Part shown: one piece after another, positions 22,725 to 33,102 of the stretch
Layout: every line of letters starts with the position of its first letter
Position numbering within the stretch: the first letter of the stretch is position 1
From: Triangularia verruculosa
Lineage: Eukaryota > Ascomycota > Sordariomycetes > Sordariales > Podosporaceae
Length of the DNA: 64,000 nt
NCBI GenBank assembly: GCA_033296885.1
Contig: MU863981.1
Location: 1 to 64,000 of the forward strand
Reading direction: 5' to 3'
Position numbers and translations under genes: made by a program
The notes under the pieces: model-generated
The model's database searches: none
Seen by the model: the letters and a program-made list of their open reading frames with translations, nothing else
What the model was told of the DNA's origin: nothing

Positions 22725-25109
22725 ATGGTAGCGCCAGCGGTTCCCGAGTTCGTCTATTGCCAGTATATCATTATCTAGTTCTTCGAAACCACTAACTCTG
22801 GTATTACCAGGGTCACGGAAGAGGTCCTGCACGAAGCAATTGAGGCTCGCACCGAGTCTCTGAGCTCCCTGCGCGAACTGGGCCCTCCCGACCTTGTCCA
22901 CCTCGTCAAGCAACCCCTGAGACAACAGACCAAACAAGTTCGCACAACCCAGCCTTTTCATTTCTACGTCGGTGCTGACTGATTTCCCCAGGTTGGCCTG
23001 TACCATCATGTCACCGGTGTAGATGCCTCGTCATCGGCAAGTCTTGCTGCCTACATCAACACTCTCGCATACAAGGAATTTGGTCCTTCGGCTACCACCA
23101 AGACCGTTGAGGGTACCTACTGGTGCGTACTTGGCTGTTTTCCCGCATTTCAAATGTCTTTCTAATATTGTTTGTGTCCAGTTGCTACAATGCCTTCTCC
23201 CGAGTTGACATGCGCGTGTACGCCCCCTTTCCTGGATCGGTAGAGAGTTATTGCATCGACGAGCGGGGCGAGAAGCGGAAGACAACGGACGAGCTATGGC
23301 TAGAAACATATCTCTGCAGTGTCTTGCGGGCGTATTCTTACGCAGACGACGGAACAGGCGATACTATCAGAAAGATTATAGGCGTGAGAAGGTTTAATCC
23401 TGTTACTAACACCGAGACCGAACACCGCTTCCTCAGCGCCGCTGAACAGCTGTTTTTCAGGGGTACGTCTTGGTATTCATATCTTTGGAGCGGTACACAG
23501 TTACTAACGGATGGGCAGGCTGGTCACTGGGCTCTGATTCTGTTGTACAAGTACCCAACGTCGTTTCCAATCATCTTACGACTGGACTCATAAAGTACTT
23601 CCACACCACCGGCCGCTATGCCTCTGGTATCAACTTGTTCGAGAAGTTGAGGACACAAAACGTCGAGGTTGCCTCGTTGCTGGCCAAGGTTATGTTTATG
23701 GGTAATGAAGAGGTGCAGGGCATCCGGGTCCTGCACGAGGCCGTCAAGGAACTGCCAATGGACTACGTTATGCTCGATACACAAGCGGAATTTCTGCTGA
23801 AGAAGGCCGAGACTGCCGCTACTCCAGAGCAGAAGGAAGAGAGGCTACGCCTGGCTCTTGGTTGCGCTGACCGAAGCACAATCGCGGCACCAAGCGAGTT
23901 TGGGACGTGGGCCAGACTGGCACAGGTGTATGTGGCCATGGAGGACTGGGAGAACGCGCTGACGACACTCAACTCGTGCCCGATGTTTACCTACCAAGAC
24001 AAGGACGCGCCGGTAATGCCGGAGCCGAAGGAGTATCACTTGCCAACACTTGCCGAGACCAGGTTAGACGAAATCGACAGTGAGCCCGAGTCTCGCTACG
24101 CGGAGCAAATCGACCCAAGTCTCTTGGGACTCCGAGCAGCGACATATCGTGGCACTTTCAAGCAGGCATACGCCATTTTGACCGAAATGACAGCCAAGAT
24201 TGGTTGGGACCAGCTTCTCAAGATCCGGAGCAACGTCTTCGTGATGGAGGACGAGTACCGTGAGAAGCAGGAATCGTCTCACTATCCCGCAAACAGAAAT
24301 CCTAGCACCGATGTCCTGCGAGGTAGCCCTGATCCTGGTGCGAATGGGGGGAATGCGGAAGTGGAGGAGACTGAGGTTGCTGAGAAGAATGAGGAAAACG
24401 GCCAGGAGACCGACGGTGGGCCCACGGCGGCAACTTTGACGGTGAACGGGAAGCCCGAAGATATCGAAAGACCTTCAAGTGCTATGGACCCTGACGTGGT
24501 GAAGAAGGCAGAAGAGAACGTGAGTACCGCAATGCCACCTCTCATCTGTAAGCAGCTACTAATATTGACCAGGGCACCGAGGACCATTCCTCCCGGCTTA
24601 ATAACAAGCGGCTGTGTGAGCGCTGGCTCGACAGTCTCTTCATGGTTCTCTACGAGGACCTCCGTGTCTACACGATCTGGCGCACACAAATGGCGCAGTA
24701 TCGCGCCCAGAGCATGCAATACAAGAAGTCCTCTGAAGAGTGGGAGATTCTTGGCAGTCTTGCTGAGCGCCTCCAACATGCTGACGAGGCTGTGGAAGCG
24801 TACCGTGCGTGCCTCGGGCAGCGATTTAGCCCCAAAGCATTGGCGGGCATTCTGAAGGTGTTTATGAAGACGAAGCTTACTAGAGATGCCGTCGCGGCGG
24901 TCATTAGGCTCGTGACTTGGCAGTACAGGTGGTATAGCGAGTTCTCGCCCGAGTTGCTGCATACGATTCGGATACTGATCGAGGACGAGGGCGCGGTCAA
25001 GATTAGGAGCATCGTCCAAGCTACCAATCTGCCCCAGAACGTGTTGGACCTGACGCATCATTACGCAGCACTCTGTGCCACCTTCAGAAGCAGCGGGACA
25101 GAGGGTTAG
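22725..25109 (+). CDS. Chs5-Arf1 binding protein (exomer subunit, Bud7/Bch1 family)
   Basis: Six exons: 22725-22762, 22811-22937, 22992-23122, 23182-23462, 23519-24519 and 24573-25109, giving 704 aa. The five introns are 48-59 nt, several with CTAAC branch sites, and all phases close in frame. The second donor, GTTCGC, is weak. The protein belongs to the ChAPs family, subunits of the exomer cargo adaptor at the trans-Golgi that exports chitin synthase and other cargo. Supporting blocks are LRELGPPDLVHLVK near residue 35, the YNAFSRVDMRVYAPFPG block near 105, and a TPR-like middle (FEKLRTQNVEVASLLAKV; ALTTLNSCPMF). The C-terminal half contains RLCERWLDSLFMVLYEDLRVY. A Glu/Asn/Gly-rich insert lies at about 430-500. 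Family members are near 700-750 residues, so this looks complete. Confidence 0.9.
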
Positions 25110-25847
25110 TTAGCCAACTTTGACCACAATTGTACGCTATGTTACTTCATTCCCCCTGTCGCAGACTCGGTGCGTTTGGACTTTGGTATGCTATTTTCTA
25201 GATGGCATGTTTGGCAGCGGTTTTTGATGTTGTTGGGAGAGGGGTGTCCTAAAAGGAAGACAGGTTTAATTTTGGACTGTCATTGGAATTTGATCAGCGA
25301 ATTGATATTGCGGCTCTTGTCGAAGATTGGCTCGTCTTTTGCCCCTTGGATGCTTCGAATCGGGTACCTGCAAGAACAGTGGTCTTGGATTTGAGAGCAT
25401 GTTTGCTTCCGAGTCCCCAGTGTCTTCGTTGTACTGAAGCAGGTCGAATTTCCACAATGCAAAAGACCATACTAGAGCTATCTATATCTCCACCACCTCT
25501 CGTATTGTACGACCGCAATGTCGGCCCGTGATGCCTCCTTTTTTCTGAACAGAAGCCAATGATGCCCCTCACAGACAGCTCAACATGCAAGGTGGTGTAA
25601 GCTACCCCACCAGATTGTCACAACATTGGAGCTTGAGCTACACTAGCGGAGACAATTGAGCCCCTCATCCATCCCGCGCGGGGATATGATAACGTCATAA
25701 GGTGAGGGCACTGGTGGGAAAATGGGGAGGTGGAAGCCATTCGAAGCTGATCTACACTACTGCTCTGACATAAAGCCAGGGTGTTTCCCCTCTTCCCCCG
25801 CCTCCCCCCCCGCCTTGAAGAAGAATTGCTATCTTTGAGGCTGTACT
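25110..25847. other. Intergenic region, exomer gene to aldo-keto reductase
   Basis: No supported gene in 738 nt. A C-rich stretch lies just before the reductase start, and an ACGTCA half-site near 25694 could be a CRE/ATF-type site. That reading is weak. Confidence 0.5.
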
Positions 25848-26961
25848 ATGCTTTCTGCGTTACGATCAATTCCCAAACAAGCGTTCACGAGTTTGCGTCG
25901 TCCACTTCTGTCATTGCCGATTAGTAGCAACCACTTTGCCTCAGCAACAACACCACTGCACCGTTCACTAGCAACCACCACCATGGCTCCCACCACCAAG
26001 AAAACCGCCAAGTCCTACCCCCTCAACGTCCCGGGGCTGTCCATCCCGGCGGTCGGCCTGGGCACATGGCAGTCTGGCCCCGGTGAGGTGGGCAAGGCTG
26101 TGGAAGCCGCGCTGCGGAACGGGTACAGGCACATCGACACTGCGTTTGGGTACCGCAACGAGAAGGAAGTCGGGGAGGGGATCCGGGCCAGCGGGGTTCC
26201 GAGGGAAGAGATTTGGCTGACGACCAAGCTGGACAATCCGTGGCATAAGCGGGTGAAGGAAGGGCTGGAGAAGAGCCTGGAGAACTTGGGGGTGGAGTAT
26301 CTTGATTTGTTCCTGGTGCACTGGCCGGCCAGTCTTGATCCGGAGAAGGAGGGGGCGAATGGGGGGAAGGGGGAGGTGTATCAGGATTGGGATTTTGTTG
26401 ATACGTGGAGGGAGATGCAGAAGTTGACGGAAATGGGGAAGGTGAGGGCGATTGGGGTGAGCAATTTTGCGATTAAGAACTTGGAGAGGCTGCTTAATGA
26501 TCCATCCTGCAAGGTAAGTCTGCGCTGTGGTCGGTTTGACGAAGGATGGGTGCTGATAAAAGGAAAATTAGATCGTCCCGGCAGTCAACCAGATTGAGCT
26601 GCACCCGGGGAATCCTTCGCCAAAGTTGGTGGCGTACAACACCTCCAAGGGGATTCATTCTTCGGGGTACTCCCCTCTTGGGAGCAGCGACTCGCCGTTG
26701 TATACTAACGACACGATCAAGTCGATTGCTGAGGGCAAGGGGCGGACGCCTCAGCAGGTGCTGCTTGCGTGGGGAGTCCAGAAGGGCTGGAGTGTACTCC
26801 CCAAGAGCGTCACCGAGTCGAGAATCAAGGCCAACTTTGACCTCGATGACTGGGAGCTGACGGAGGAGGAGGTCAAGAAGATTGATGCCATCCCGGACCG
26901 GTTCAAGGTCTGCGGGGATGACTGGCTGCCTGTCAAGGTTTTCTTCGGGGATGATGAGTAA
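25848..26961 (+). CDS. Aldo-keto reductase with possible mitochondrial presequence
   Basis: Two exons, 25848-26513 and 26572-26961, giving 351 aa. The 58 nt intron has donor GTAAGT and acceptor TTAG. The AKR fold is clear. The tetrad is visible as Asp and Tyr in HIDTAFGYRNE, Lys in TTKLDN and His in LVHWP. IGVSNFAI, VNQIELHPGNP and the C-terminal LPKSVTESRIKANF nucleotide-binding motif follow. Such enzymes reduce carbonyls with NADPH; the closest feel is Gcy1/glycerol-dehydrogenase-like, but the substrate is unknown. The first ATG adds about 45 residues rich in Arg, Ser and Leu with no acidic residue, typical of a mitochondrial presequence. A second in-frame ATG at 25983 sits in a strong context (CCACCATGGC) and would give the usual 306 aa cytosolic form. 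Confidence 0.88.
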
Positions 26962-27595
26962 AGGTCGCAACAAGAAGCTAGTTGGTATGGGTGATTTAGT
27001 TACCGGAAGGGCTCTCTTGTAGCGTAGTCCCAAGTGGCCATCGGGACTTACCGAGGATACACTTGGGTACCGTCACATATAGACGATGGACGAATCTACG
27101 GTGTATTGATGATTCCGCAAGCTATCGATGTAAAGCTTTTTTGGTAATAGTGACTTGGCAGTTGTGTTTGTGTGGTATGGAAAGTCTAATTATTTCTTAC
27201 AATGCCTGCTTCCACCACCACCACGTTCCGCGATTAAGTTGTCACGGTGTCTCGGGTGTTCATGCCGCAGCGGGGGCTTTACCGTCGAGCTAGATGGTGT
27301 ATAAATACGATCCCACCGACAATGCGGTCTGATAAATACAAACTCAAAGGCCGAATACGAGAAAAATAAAGGGGTATCTCAACGCAACGCGACTTCCACT
27401 TCTCTTTCCCTTTTGAACTTGAGCACTCAGTCTTCAAAACATGCTATGTTTGCCCGTCCACGCAACAGCCGGGAATATTCAACGACCCTCACACATCATC
27501 CATAATCAGTATACCCCCCCTCCCCCTTCCCAAAAGCCCGATCACTACTACCTCGTTCCCCACTGTGCCTGCAATACACCCATCACTCATCACAC
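26962..27595. other. Convergent 3' flanks of reductase and HIT genes
   Basis: This 634 nt stretch lies between the 3' ends of two converging genes. No ORF with support is seen. Confidence 0.6.
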
Positions 27596-28249
27596 CTAAA
27601 GCTTCGCCCCCTTCTCCCTCTCCTCATCCTCCAGCACCACCTCCCTGACCTTCTCCCTAATCTCCCCCGCCAGCTTCTCCCCCTCCTCATCATCCAACTC
27701 GTCCCTCTGTCCCCGCCCAAACATGGTGCTCGTGAACCTCTCGTTCCTCTTGTCCCGCAGCTCCGGCCGGGGTATGATGTGGAAATGGCAGTGCGGCACG
27801 ACCTGCGCCGCCGCCGCCCCGTTGTTTTGCACCACGTTCCAGTCCGTTATCCCTGTTGCTCTCGACACAGCTGTTGACAAGATCCTTAGGTACTTGCCGA
27901 GCTCGGCTGATTCGGCCGGGGTGACGTCGGTGAGTTTTGGGCGGTGGGAGCGCGGGCAGAGGAGGAGGTGGCCTGGGGATAGGGGCATTATGTCGAGGAA
28001 GGCGATTAGGAGGGGCGTGGAGAGGATGAGGAAGGTGGATGGGTTGGGGGAGGTTAGGGAGGGGGAGAAGGCGGGCGGTGGTGGTGGGGAGGAGGGGGGG
28101 TATGGGGGGTAGATTGTGGTTATGTGGCAGAAGGGACAGGAGCTGTTGTCGTGGGATGGGGAGGATGTGTCGAAGGTGGATGCGTCGGGGAGGGGTTGGG
28201 ATGGTGGTGTTGGGGCTGGTGAGCTTGAGGGTTCGTCTTTGGGTGGCAT
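27596..28249 (-). CDS. HIT-family nucleotide hydrolase
   Basis: Single exon, 217 aa. The catalytic histidine triad appears as HCHFHIIPRPE at about residues 150-160. An N-terminal zinc-type SCPFCHI lies near residue 37. The PLSPGHLLLCPRSH strand typical of HIT proteins lies near 90-105, and NVVQNNGAAAAQVVPH leads into the triad. HIT enzymes cleave dinucleoside polyphosphates or nucleotide conjugates such as adenylates. The subgroup looks like Fhit/Hnt2 or generic HIT; the substrate cannot be told from sequence. The N-terminal 35 residues are Pro/Ser-rich. A further Pro-rich insert of about 25 residues interrupts the usual CPFC-to-fold spacing. The C-terminus is highly charged. Confidence 0.85.
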   Translation of the reverse strand: MPPKDEPSSSPAPTPPSQPLPDASTFDTSSPSHDNSSCPFCHITTIYPPYPPSSPPPPPAFSPSLTSPNPSTFLILSTPLLIAFLDIMPLSPGHLLLCPRSHRPKLTDVTPAESAELGKYLRILSTAVSRATGITDWNVVQNNGAAAAQVVPHCHFHIIPRPELRDKRNERFTSTMFGRGQRDELDDEEGEKLAGEIREKVREVVLEDEEREKGAKL

Positions 28250-28817
28250 GGTTGTTATCTCCGGTGGTAATTTTGTTGTCCAAGTACAGTAAGAGATAGA
28301 CTCGAAAACAACTTTGGTGGTGGATGGGATATGGGTATCAAGTGATGATTAATACAAAAATATACAGGAAGTCGGCTAGTATTTATGAACGTGGTTGGAG
28401 TTACAGGAAGTAAAACTGCTTGGAAGTGGGAACCTTTGACAGAGCTTCCCCGGATCTCAATTCCCGGTCGTGTCTCCCGGCCTTTTCTAGGGTCTCCTTG
28501 CCTGCCGGGAACGGGCCCCTGTCAATCATTTTGGCTCCACTCCAGCTACCACGTGATCCCTGCTGATTCACCATGACCCACACCGCCAGAGTTTTGCCGC
28601 CTGCTTCCGCCTTTTTTTCTGCCTGCCTTTCCCATCTGTCGGTCGCAAGTTCATCGCCGACCTTTGAAAGCGCCCCTCCACTCCATTCATCCATTCGCTA
28701 TCGCCCATCAATCCATCCACGAACAACCCACATCCCGAGCTATCGCACCGGGCAATTGCAGCCAAACAACAAACACCAAGAGTAAATCAGACACTGGCCC
28801 TCAATTCAGAAGAGAAA
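28250..28817. promoter_or_regulatory. Divergent region between HIT gene and RPB12
   Basis: This 568 nt region lies between two gene heads. A CACGTG E-box lies at 28550-28555, about 265 nt before the RPB12 start. A pyrimidine-rich leader follows. The E-box could be bound by bHLH factors, but I cannot test this. Confidence 0.45.
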
Positions 28818-29093
28818 ATGTCCGGCCAAGACTACGAAGCTCCTTCCGGCGCCTTCTCCCAGCGCGACGATGCCACTGCCGGCTCCGGTGCCATGATCTA
28901 CCGCTGCGGCGACTGCGCCGTCCGCGTCCCTCTTGAGAAGGGCGCGCCTATCCGCTGCCAGAAGTGTGGTGCCCGTGTGCTCTACAAGGAGCGGACCAAG
29001 AGGTTTGTCCACATGCTGTCGCAAGAGTTTTCGAGAGAGTTTTAGAGACTAACATATTCGGCGTGCAGAATGGTCCAGTTCGAGGCTCGGTGA
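28818..29093 (+). CDS. RPB12: RNA polymerases I, II and III subunit RPABC4 (Rpb12)
   Basis: Two exons, 28818-29002 and 29069-29093, giving 69 aa. The intron is 66 nt with donor GTTTGT and acceptor GTGCAG. Splicing completes the conserved tail RTKRMVQFEAR, a hallmark of this subunit. Without splicing the frame would end differently at 29045. A zinc ribbon is formed by CGDC near residue 34 and CQKC near 51. Rpb12 is shared by all three nuclear RNA polymerases and helps assembly and open-complex stability. The N-terminal 25 residues are variable and Ser/Ala-rich, as in other fungi. The size matches the family (about 70 residues). The gene converges with NPA3, whose product acts on the same enzyme. 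Confidence 0.95.
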
Positions 29094-29424
29094 TCGATTG
29101 TTGAGTTAGGCGAAGAGAAATAACCATACACGGGAAATCGGCGATCGGCTTTGCCGCTGACAGACAGCACCAGACGAAAAACGTCCGAGGCAAGAGACAT
29201 GGCTGGGGCGGCAAGAAGAAGCATTTTATTCATCATGGCGTTGGGGATACATTGGAGATGGGCAGAGACATCATCATAATGGTCATAAACTTATTTTGTC
29301 TTTTTTGCCTACCAAAAACACCCTGGTATCATATCTAAACGCCGAGTCAATGCTAAATATACCCTTTCTTCCCTCTAAATCCTCGCTGTTGCCAGTATGT
29401 TCAATTCAATATGTGCATAGGCGC
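29094..29424. other. Convergent 3' flanks of RPB12 and NPA3
   Basis: No gene in 331 nt. The region must hold both polyadenylation regions and is AT-rich after 29280. Confidence 0.6.
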
Positions 29425-30668
29425 TTAGCGCTGCGAGTGAATATACTTCGCAAAGCTTGCATCCGTCTCCAAAGAGTCTGCCTCCATGGCGGCTTGATAC
29501 CTGGCTTGTAGCCCTTCTCGGTCATCCTCATCCATGTCAATATCGTCCTCATCCTCATCAGAGCTCAGTGTTGGGGCCTCCTTTTCGTCTTCATCGCCAG
29601 CCTTGAGATCTGCCACCGCCTTGGACATGGACGAGTCTCCCATTTTCAGGTCCGTCATCATCTTGGCGAGTTGCTTCTCACGCTGCTTCTCCTTATTCTT
29701 CTCGCGCTCTTCGCGTCTTCGGTCAAGTTCTGGTTGGTAGTCCCTCTTGAACTCCTCCGCCTTCTCCGCAACAGCCTCAAAAAACTCATCAATGCCAGTG
29801 CCCAGGAGGGAGCTGACGCCGACAACGCTGAGATGAGAGTAGAACTCTTCAAGCATGAGGCTCATGCTGTTGATGAGACCGCCCATATATCCGCTTCCAG
29901 CACCGTCCCCTCCTTCCACACCGCCGAAGGCATTCCTGTTTTCATCCTCGGCAAGAGCATTCTGGAACGCCTCGTAATCGGTCATCCACTCCTTGGCAAA
30001 GGATGGATCCTTCGCGTCGGCCTTGTTGAACACCAGGATCATGGGGAGCTTCATCTTGTAGAGAATACTGCATGCGTAGAGCATGTTGCTCATAAATGTC
30101 GATGTCGAGCTTGTGCGCGGCGTGTCGATTACGTATGCGATGACTGTCGGGAAAGAAGAAGCCAGCGACTCCAGCAAAATTGTACCCGAAGCTGACCAGA
30201 CGAAGACTTCGATTTGGCCAGGCGTGTCAACAAGAATCTTGTCGATAGGCTTTTGCGCAGGGTTTTCGGGGTTTAGCGCGGCACGTTTCTCGAGAATACC
30301 CATGACTTGGTCAACCTTCGTGGCGAAGAGATTCAGAGACGTCATGATTCCTCCATTTGGGCCAAGCTTATACTCTTCCATCACCTTCTTGTAGTTGACC
30401 GAATCACGGATATCGATGTTGGCCTGGAATGGGGAGTGGGTGATGGCTGGATCGAGGTTCATAACGTACGGTGGTTGCTTCTTCTCGTGGAGGTAGGCAT
30501 TGATTCTCTGCATGAAGGTCGTCTTGCCAGAGCCTGTCAACCTGTGTCAGCGGGTGATAGAAGAGAAGCGATGCATGCGTATCACGTACCTGCCATGCCA
30601 ATCACCACAATGGCGACGGGCGGCTTGGTCTCTGGCGTTTGCGCCTGGTCTGGGGATGTAGATGCCAT
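29425..30668 (-). CDS. NPA3: GPN-loop GTPase 1 (Npa3), RNA polymerase II import factor
   Basis: Two exons, 30668-30590 and 30533-29425, giving 395 aa. The 56 nt intron (donor GTACGT, acceptor TGACAG) falls inside the P-loop. Splicing gives GMAGSGKTTF, a perfect Walker A, which confirms the junction. The GPN loop appears as LGPNGG near residue 85. The G3-like DTPGQIE is near 130 and the G4-like VFNKAD near 195. GPN1/Npa3 is a GTPase needed for assembly and nuclear import of RNA polymerase II. After the GTPase core come a charged coiled-coil (ELDRRREEREKNKEKQREKQ) and an acidic tail (SSDEDEDDIDMDEDD), normal for the family. Human GPN1 has about 374 residues, so the length fits. Confidence 0.93.
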
Positions 30669-31755
30669 TGTTTTGTCCGGTTGGTTGGGCTGTCGAAGAA
30701 AATGTCCAGCTGACGGAAACGTTACGAGACCAGTGACAGAATCAAATCGACGGCGGGGTTCCTAATGGTGGGGCAAAGTTAGGAAAGCTCCCACCATGTC
30801 GCTAGAAACACTGTGCGCCCCACTGTTATTTAGCCTCCAGCCCAACAAGGATGCAGCGAAATGTCAAACGGCGCTCGATGCCCATCTCCGGAACAGAAAC
30901 CTGGGACCTATCAAAAGGCAGGAGTATTATCATCCATTATCTTCACACATCACCAACAGGGCACATGCTCACCGTCAGCCTGAGCGATATTCGTGTTGGC
31001 GAAAGCGCTGGCGACACGTCTCCCAACAATCGGTGACCCAGGCATTTCCAACAGTGCAGGTTTTCCTCGCACATGGCAAACATTGCTCTGGACTCTCAAC
31101 GGGCAGCTTGTCTCAAGTTGCCGGCTCTCGGCTTACGATAAAATGACTGAACTCTTTTTCAATGTTTCATTACTTCATTACCGTCCATCCGAAGTTGAGG
31201 AATGCGGAGAAGGGGCAGTGGTAGGAGCCAACATGGAAAGCTACTCAACTAAGTAGTGAAGTACACGGGGCGCGGCCGTCGGTCTCACGTCATCGCGCTC
31301 GCGGGACAAAGGGTCTCCGTGTCCCAGATGATTGACCTCGATCCTTGGCGGGGGATTCAGACGACTGACTGGCTTTGGGCCCGGCCTCTTTGGGCTGAGC
31401 AGGTGCCCCGGTCCCTCTGCCCAGCAGGGAGCGACCAACCGTCCTGCAGCTTGAACCACTCACAGGCGACGGACGGCCAAAGCCCAGCCGCTTGTTCAAT
31501 AAACCCCAGGCCCCCTCCGATCCACCAGTCTCCCATGCCTCTCTCCTCCTTGATACTACCGCAGGTGCGCAGCTCTTTGTTGTACCATTTTTAGCACTCA
31601 TATCCCATATCTAAAAATCGAGTGCTTTATTCTAGTTTTCCACTCTACATCTCCCAAACTAATCACAGGCAATCGCTCGCATCACGTCGCGAATCCTACA
31701 TCTAACAAGTTAATTCAATCGATTAGCAACAAGAGTCGGACCCAACTCATTCACG
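30669..31755. other. Divergent intergenic region, NPA3 to DUF7053-like gene
   Basis: In 1.1 kb no supported gene is seen; short frames on both strands lack features. It holds both promoters. The last 150 nt before 31756 are AT- and C-rich, like a fungal 5' leader. Confidence 0.5.
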
Positions 31756-33102
31756 ATGCTGCGGAGGAAGGAAACCTTCACCGTGATCACGCCCATCCCG
31801 GGTTTCATTCCCCGCCAACTGGCCATCGATATCCTTCACTCACACTCTGAAGTCATCACGCTCAATCCGCTGGTTATCGACCACAAGCCCATCGCCGCTC
31901 CTCAGAATGCCCAGACTGACGAGTACTACTCAACCTGGTATGAGATCACGGAACGCCTTCAGCTCGTGCCTGGAATCGGCAAGATGGGGTCTTCCACTAT
32001 TAAGTTCAACGGCTGCTTTCACGACATGCCCTGGGGACTTCAAACGCACGTCTATGCGCCTATGAATATTGACATGCGGAGCACCTATCGCATTGCCGGT
32101 AATCAGCCTGGTGTCGAGCCTCCTGAAGTACCTGAGATTGGCCTCAAGGCCTTGGGCGTGCCTTCGGAGGGGCTGTACCTTCGCGAGGATATCGAGATCA
32201 AGTGCAATGTTACCATGGTCAGCTACGTCAAATCTCAGATGAAGAAGGCTTCTGCCGAAATGGTGCAGAGGATGATCAAGAAGGCCGAGCTGCTGGATGC
32301 TGGTGTGCTCTCAGCCATGATTGAGGACGGGAAGTTGAAGACGGTCAACCCAGCCGACAGACGCAACACCGTCAGATCCCCATTGCCGTCTCCTTCCAGC
32401 CTCCATTACTCGCCGTCCATCAATGGCGGCAGCACTCCGCCGCAGATGCATTCACCACGTATGCCATATCAAATTCCCAGAGTCGCGTCTGTACATCACC
32501 CATATGGAAGGCCGGGAACTGCAGGCTCTCAACACGGGCCTGGCGGTCTTCAGCAGCAAATTTACGCAGCGCAACAGCACCAGCAGCCTCCTCAGTACGG
32601 ACAAGTCCAGTATGATAGTGGACCACAAGAACTGTCAGGCGTGGAGGCGCAACCGAACAACAACAACTTCGCCGTCGAGATGCCGGGAGACTTTGTGTTT
32701 GCCAATGGTCAGCGCACTCCGAAATCCAACTCGCCCTTGCCCACACCGCAGGGCACACCGAATTCAGCTAACCGGGAATCATTAGTTGATCCAAACCGTC
32801 CTGGTCATGGAAGTCCGCACTCACAGCAGGGTCAGTGGTCGAATGCAGGCTCACGTCCTACCTCTTATCAGTCGAGCATTACCTCCCCCAACCCAGATCT
32901 CAAGGGATATCCGGGACAACTTGCGCCCCATCAGGAGACGAACGAGGAGCACCAAAAGAAGCACGACTCGATGCAGAAATCTCCATACGCTGCCTACAAC
33001 CCAGCTGACTATGCCAAGGTTCCATCACCGCTTCAGCCAGGTCAACAGCAGCCACAGGCACAGTACGGGCATGGACAACTTGGGCAACGATATGGATATT
33101 GA
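31756..33102 (+). CDS. DUF7053-like (START/SRPBCC-type) fungal protein
   Basis: Single exon, 448 aa. The N-terminal 190 residues form a compact domain. It starts KETFTVITPIPGFIPRQLAID and continues with HSHSEVITLNPLVIDHKPI, YSTWYEITERLQLVPG and IEIKCNVTMVSYVKSQMKKA. This pattern matches what I recall as the fungal domain DUF7053, thought to adopt a START-like lipid- or hydrophobe-binding fold; that is family knowledge, not proven here. The remaining 250 residues are low complexity, rich in Pro, Gln, Ser, Asn and Gly, with many SP/TP sites and a tail rich in QPQ and GYG. Function is unknown. The low-complexity tail suggests phosphorylation or condensate behaviour, which is inference. Confidence 0.78.
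   Translation: MLRRKETFTVITPIPGFIPRQLAIDILHSHSEVITLNPLVIDHKPIAAPQNAQTDEYYSTWYEITERLQLVPGIGKMGSSTIKFNGCFHDMPWGLQTHVYAPMNIDMRSTYRIAGNQPGVEPPEVPEIGLKALGVPSEGLYLREDIEIKCNVTMVSYVKSQMKKASAEMVQRMIKKAELLDAGVLSAMIEDGKLKTVNPADRRNTVRSPLPSPSSLHYSPSINGGSTPPQMHSPRMPYQIPRVASVHHPYGRPGTAGSQHGPGGLQQQIYAAQQHQQPPQYGQVQYDSGPQELSGVEAQPNNNNFAVEMPGDFVFANGQRTPKSNSPLPTPQGTPNSANRESLVDPNRPGHGSPHSQQGQWSNAGSRPTSYQSSITSPNPDLKGYPGQLAPHQETNEEHQKKHDSMQKSPYAAYNPADYAKVPSPLQPGQQQPQAQYGHGQLGQRYGY

Noticed and set aside
24282..25061. 259-codon minus-strand frame
   Set aside because: Antisense to the exomer gene, spans one of its introns, no domain.
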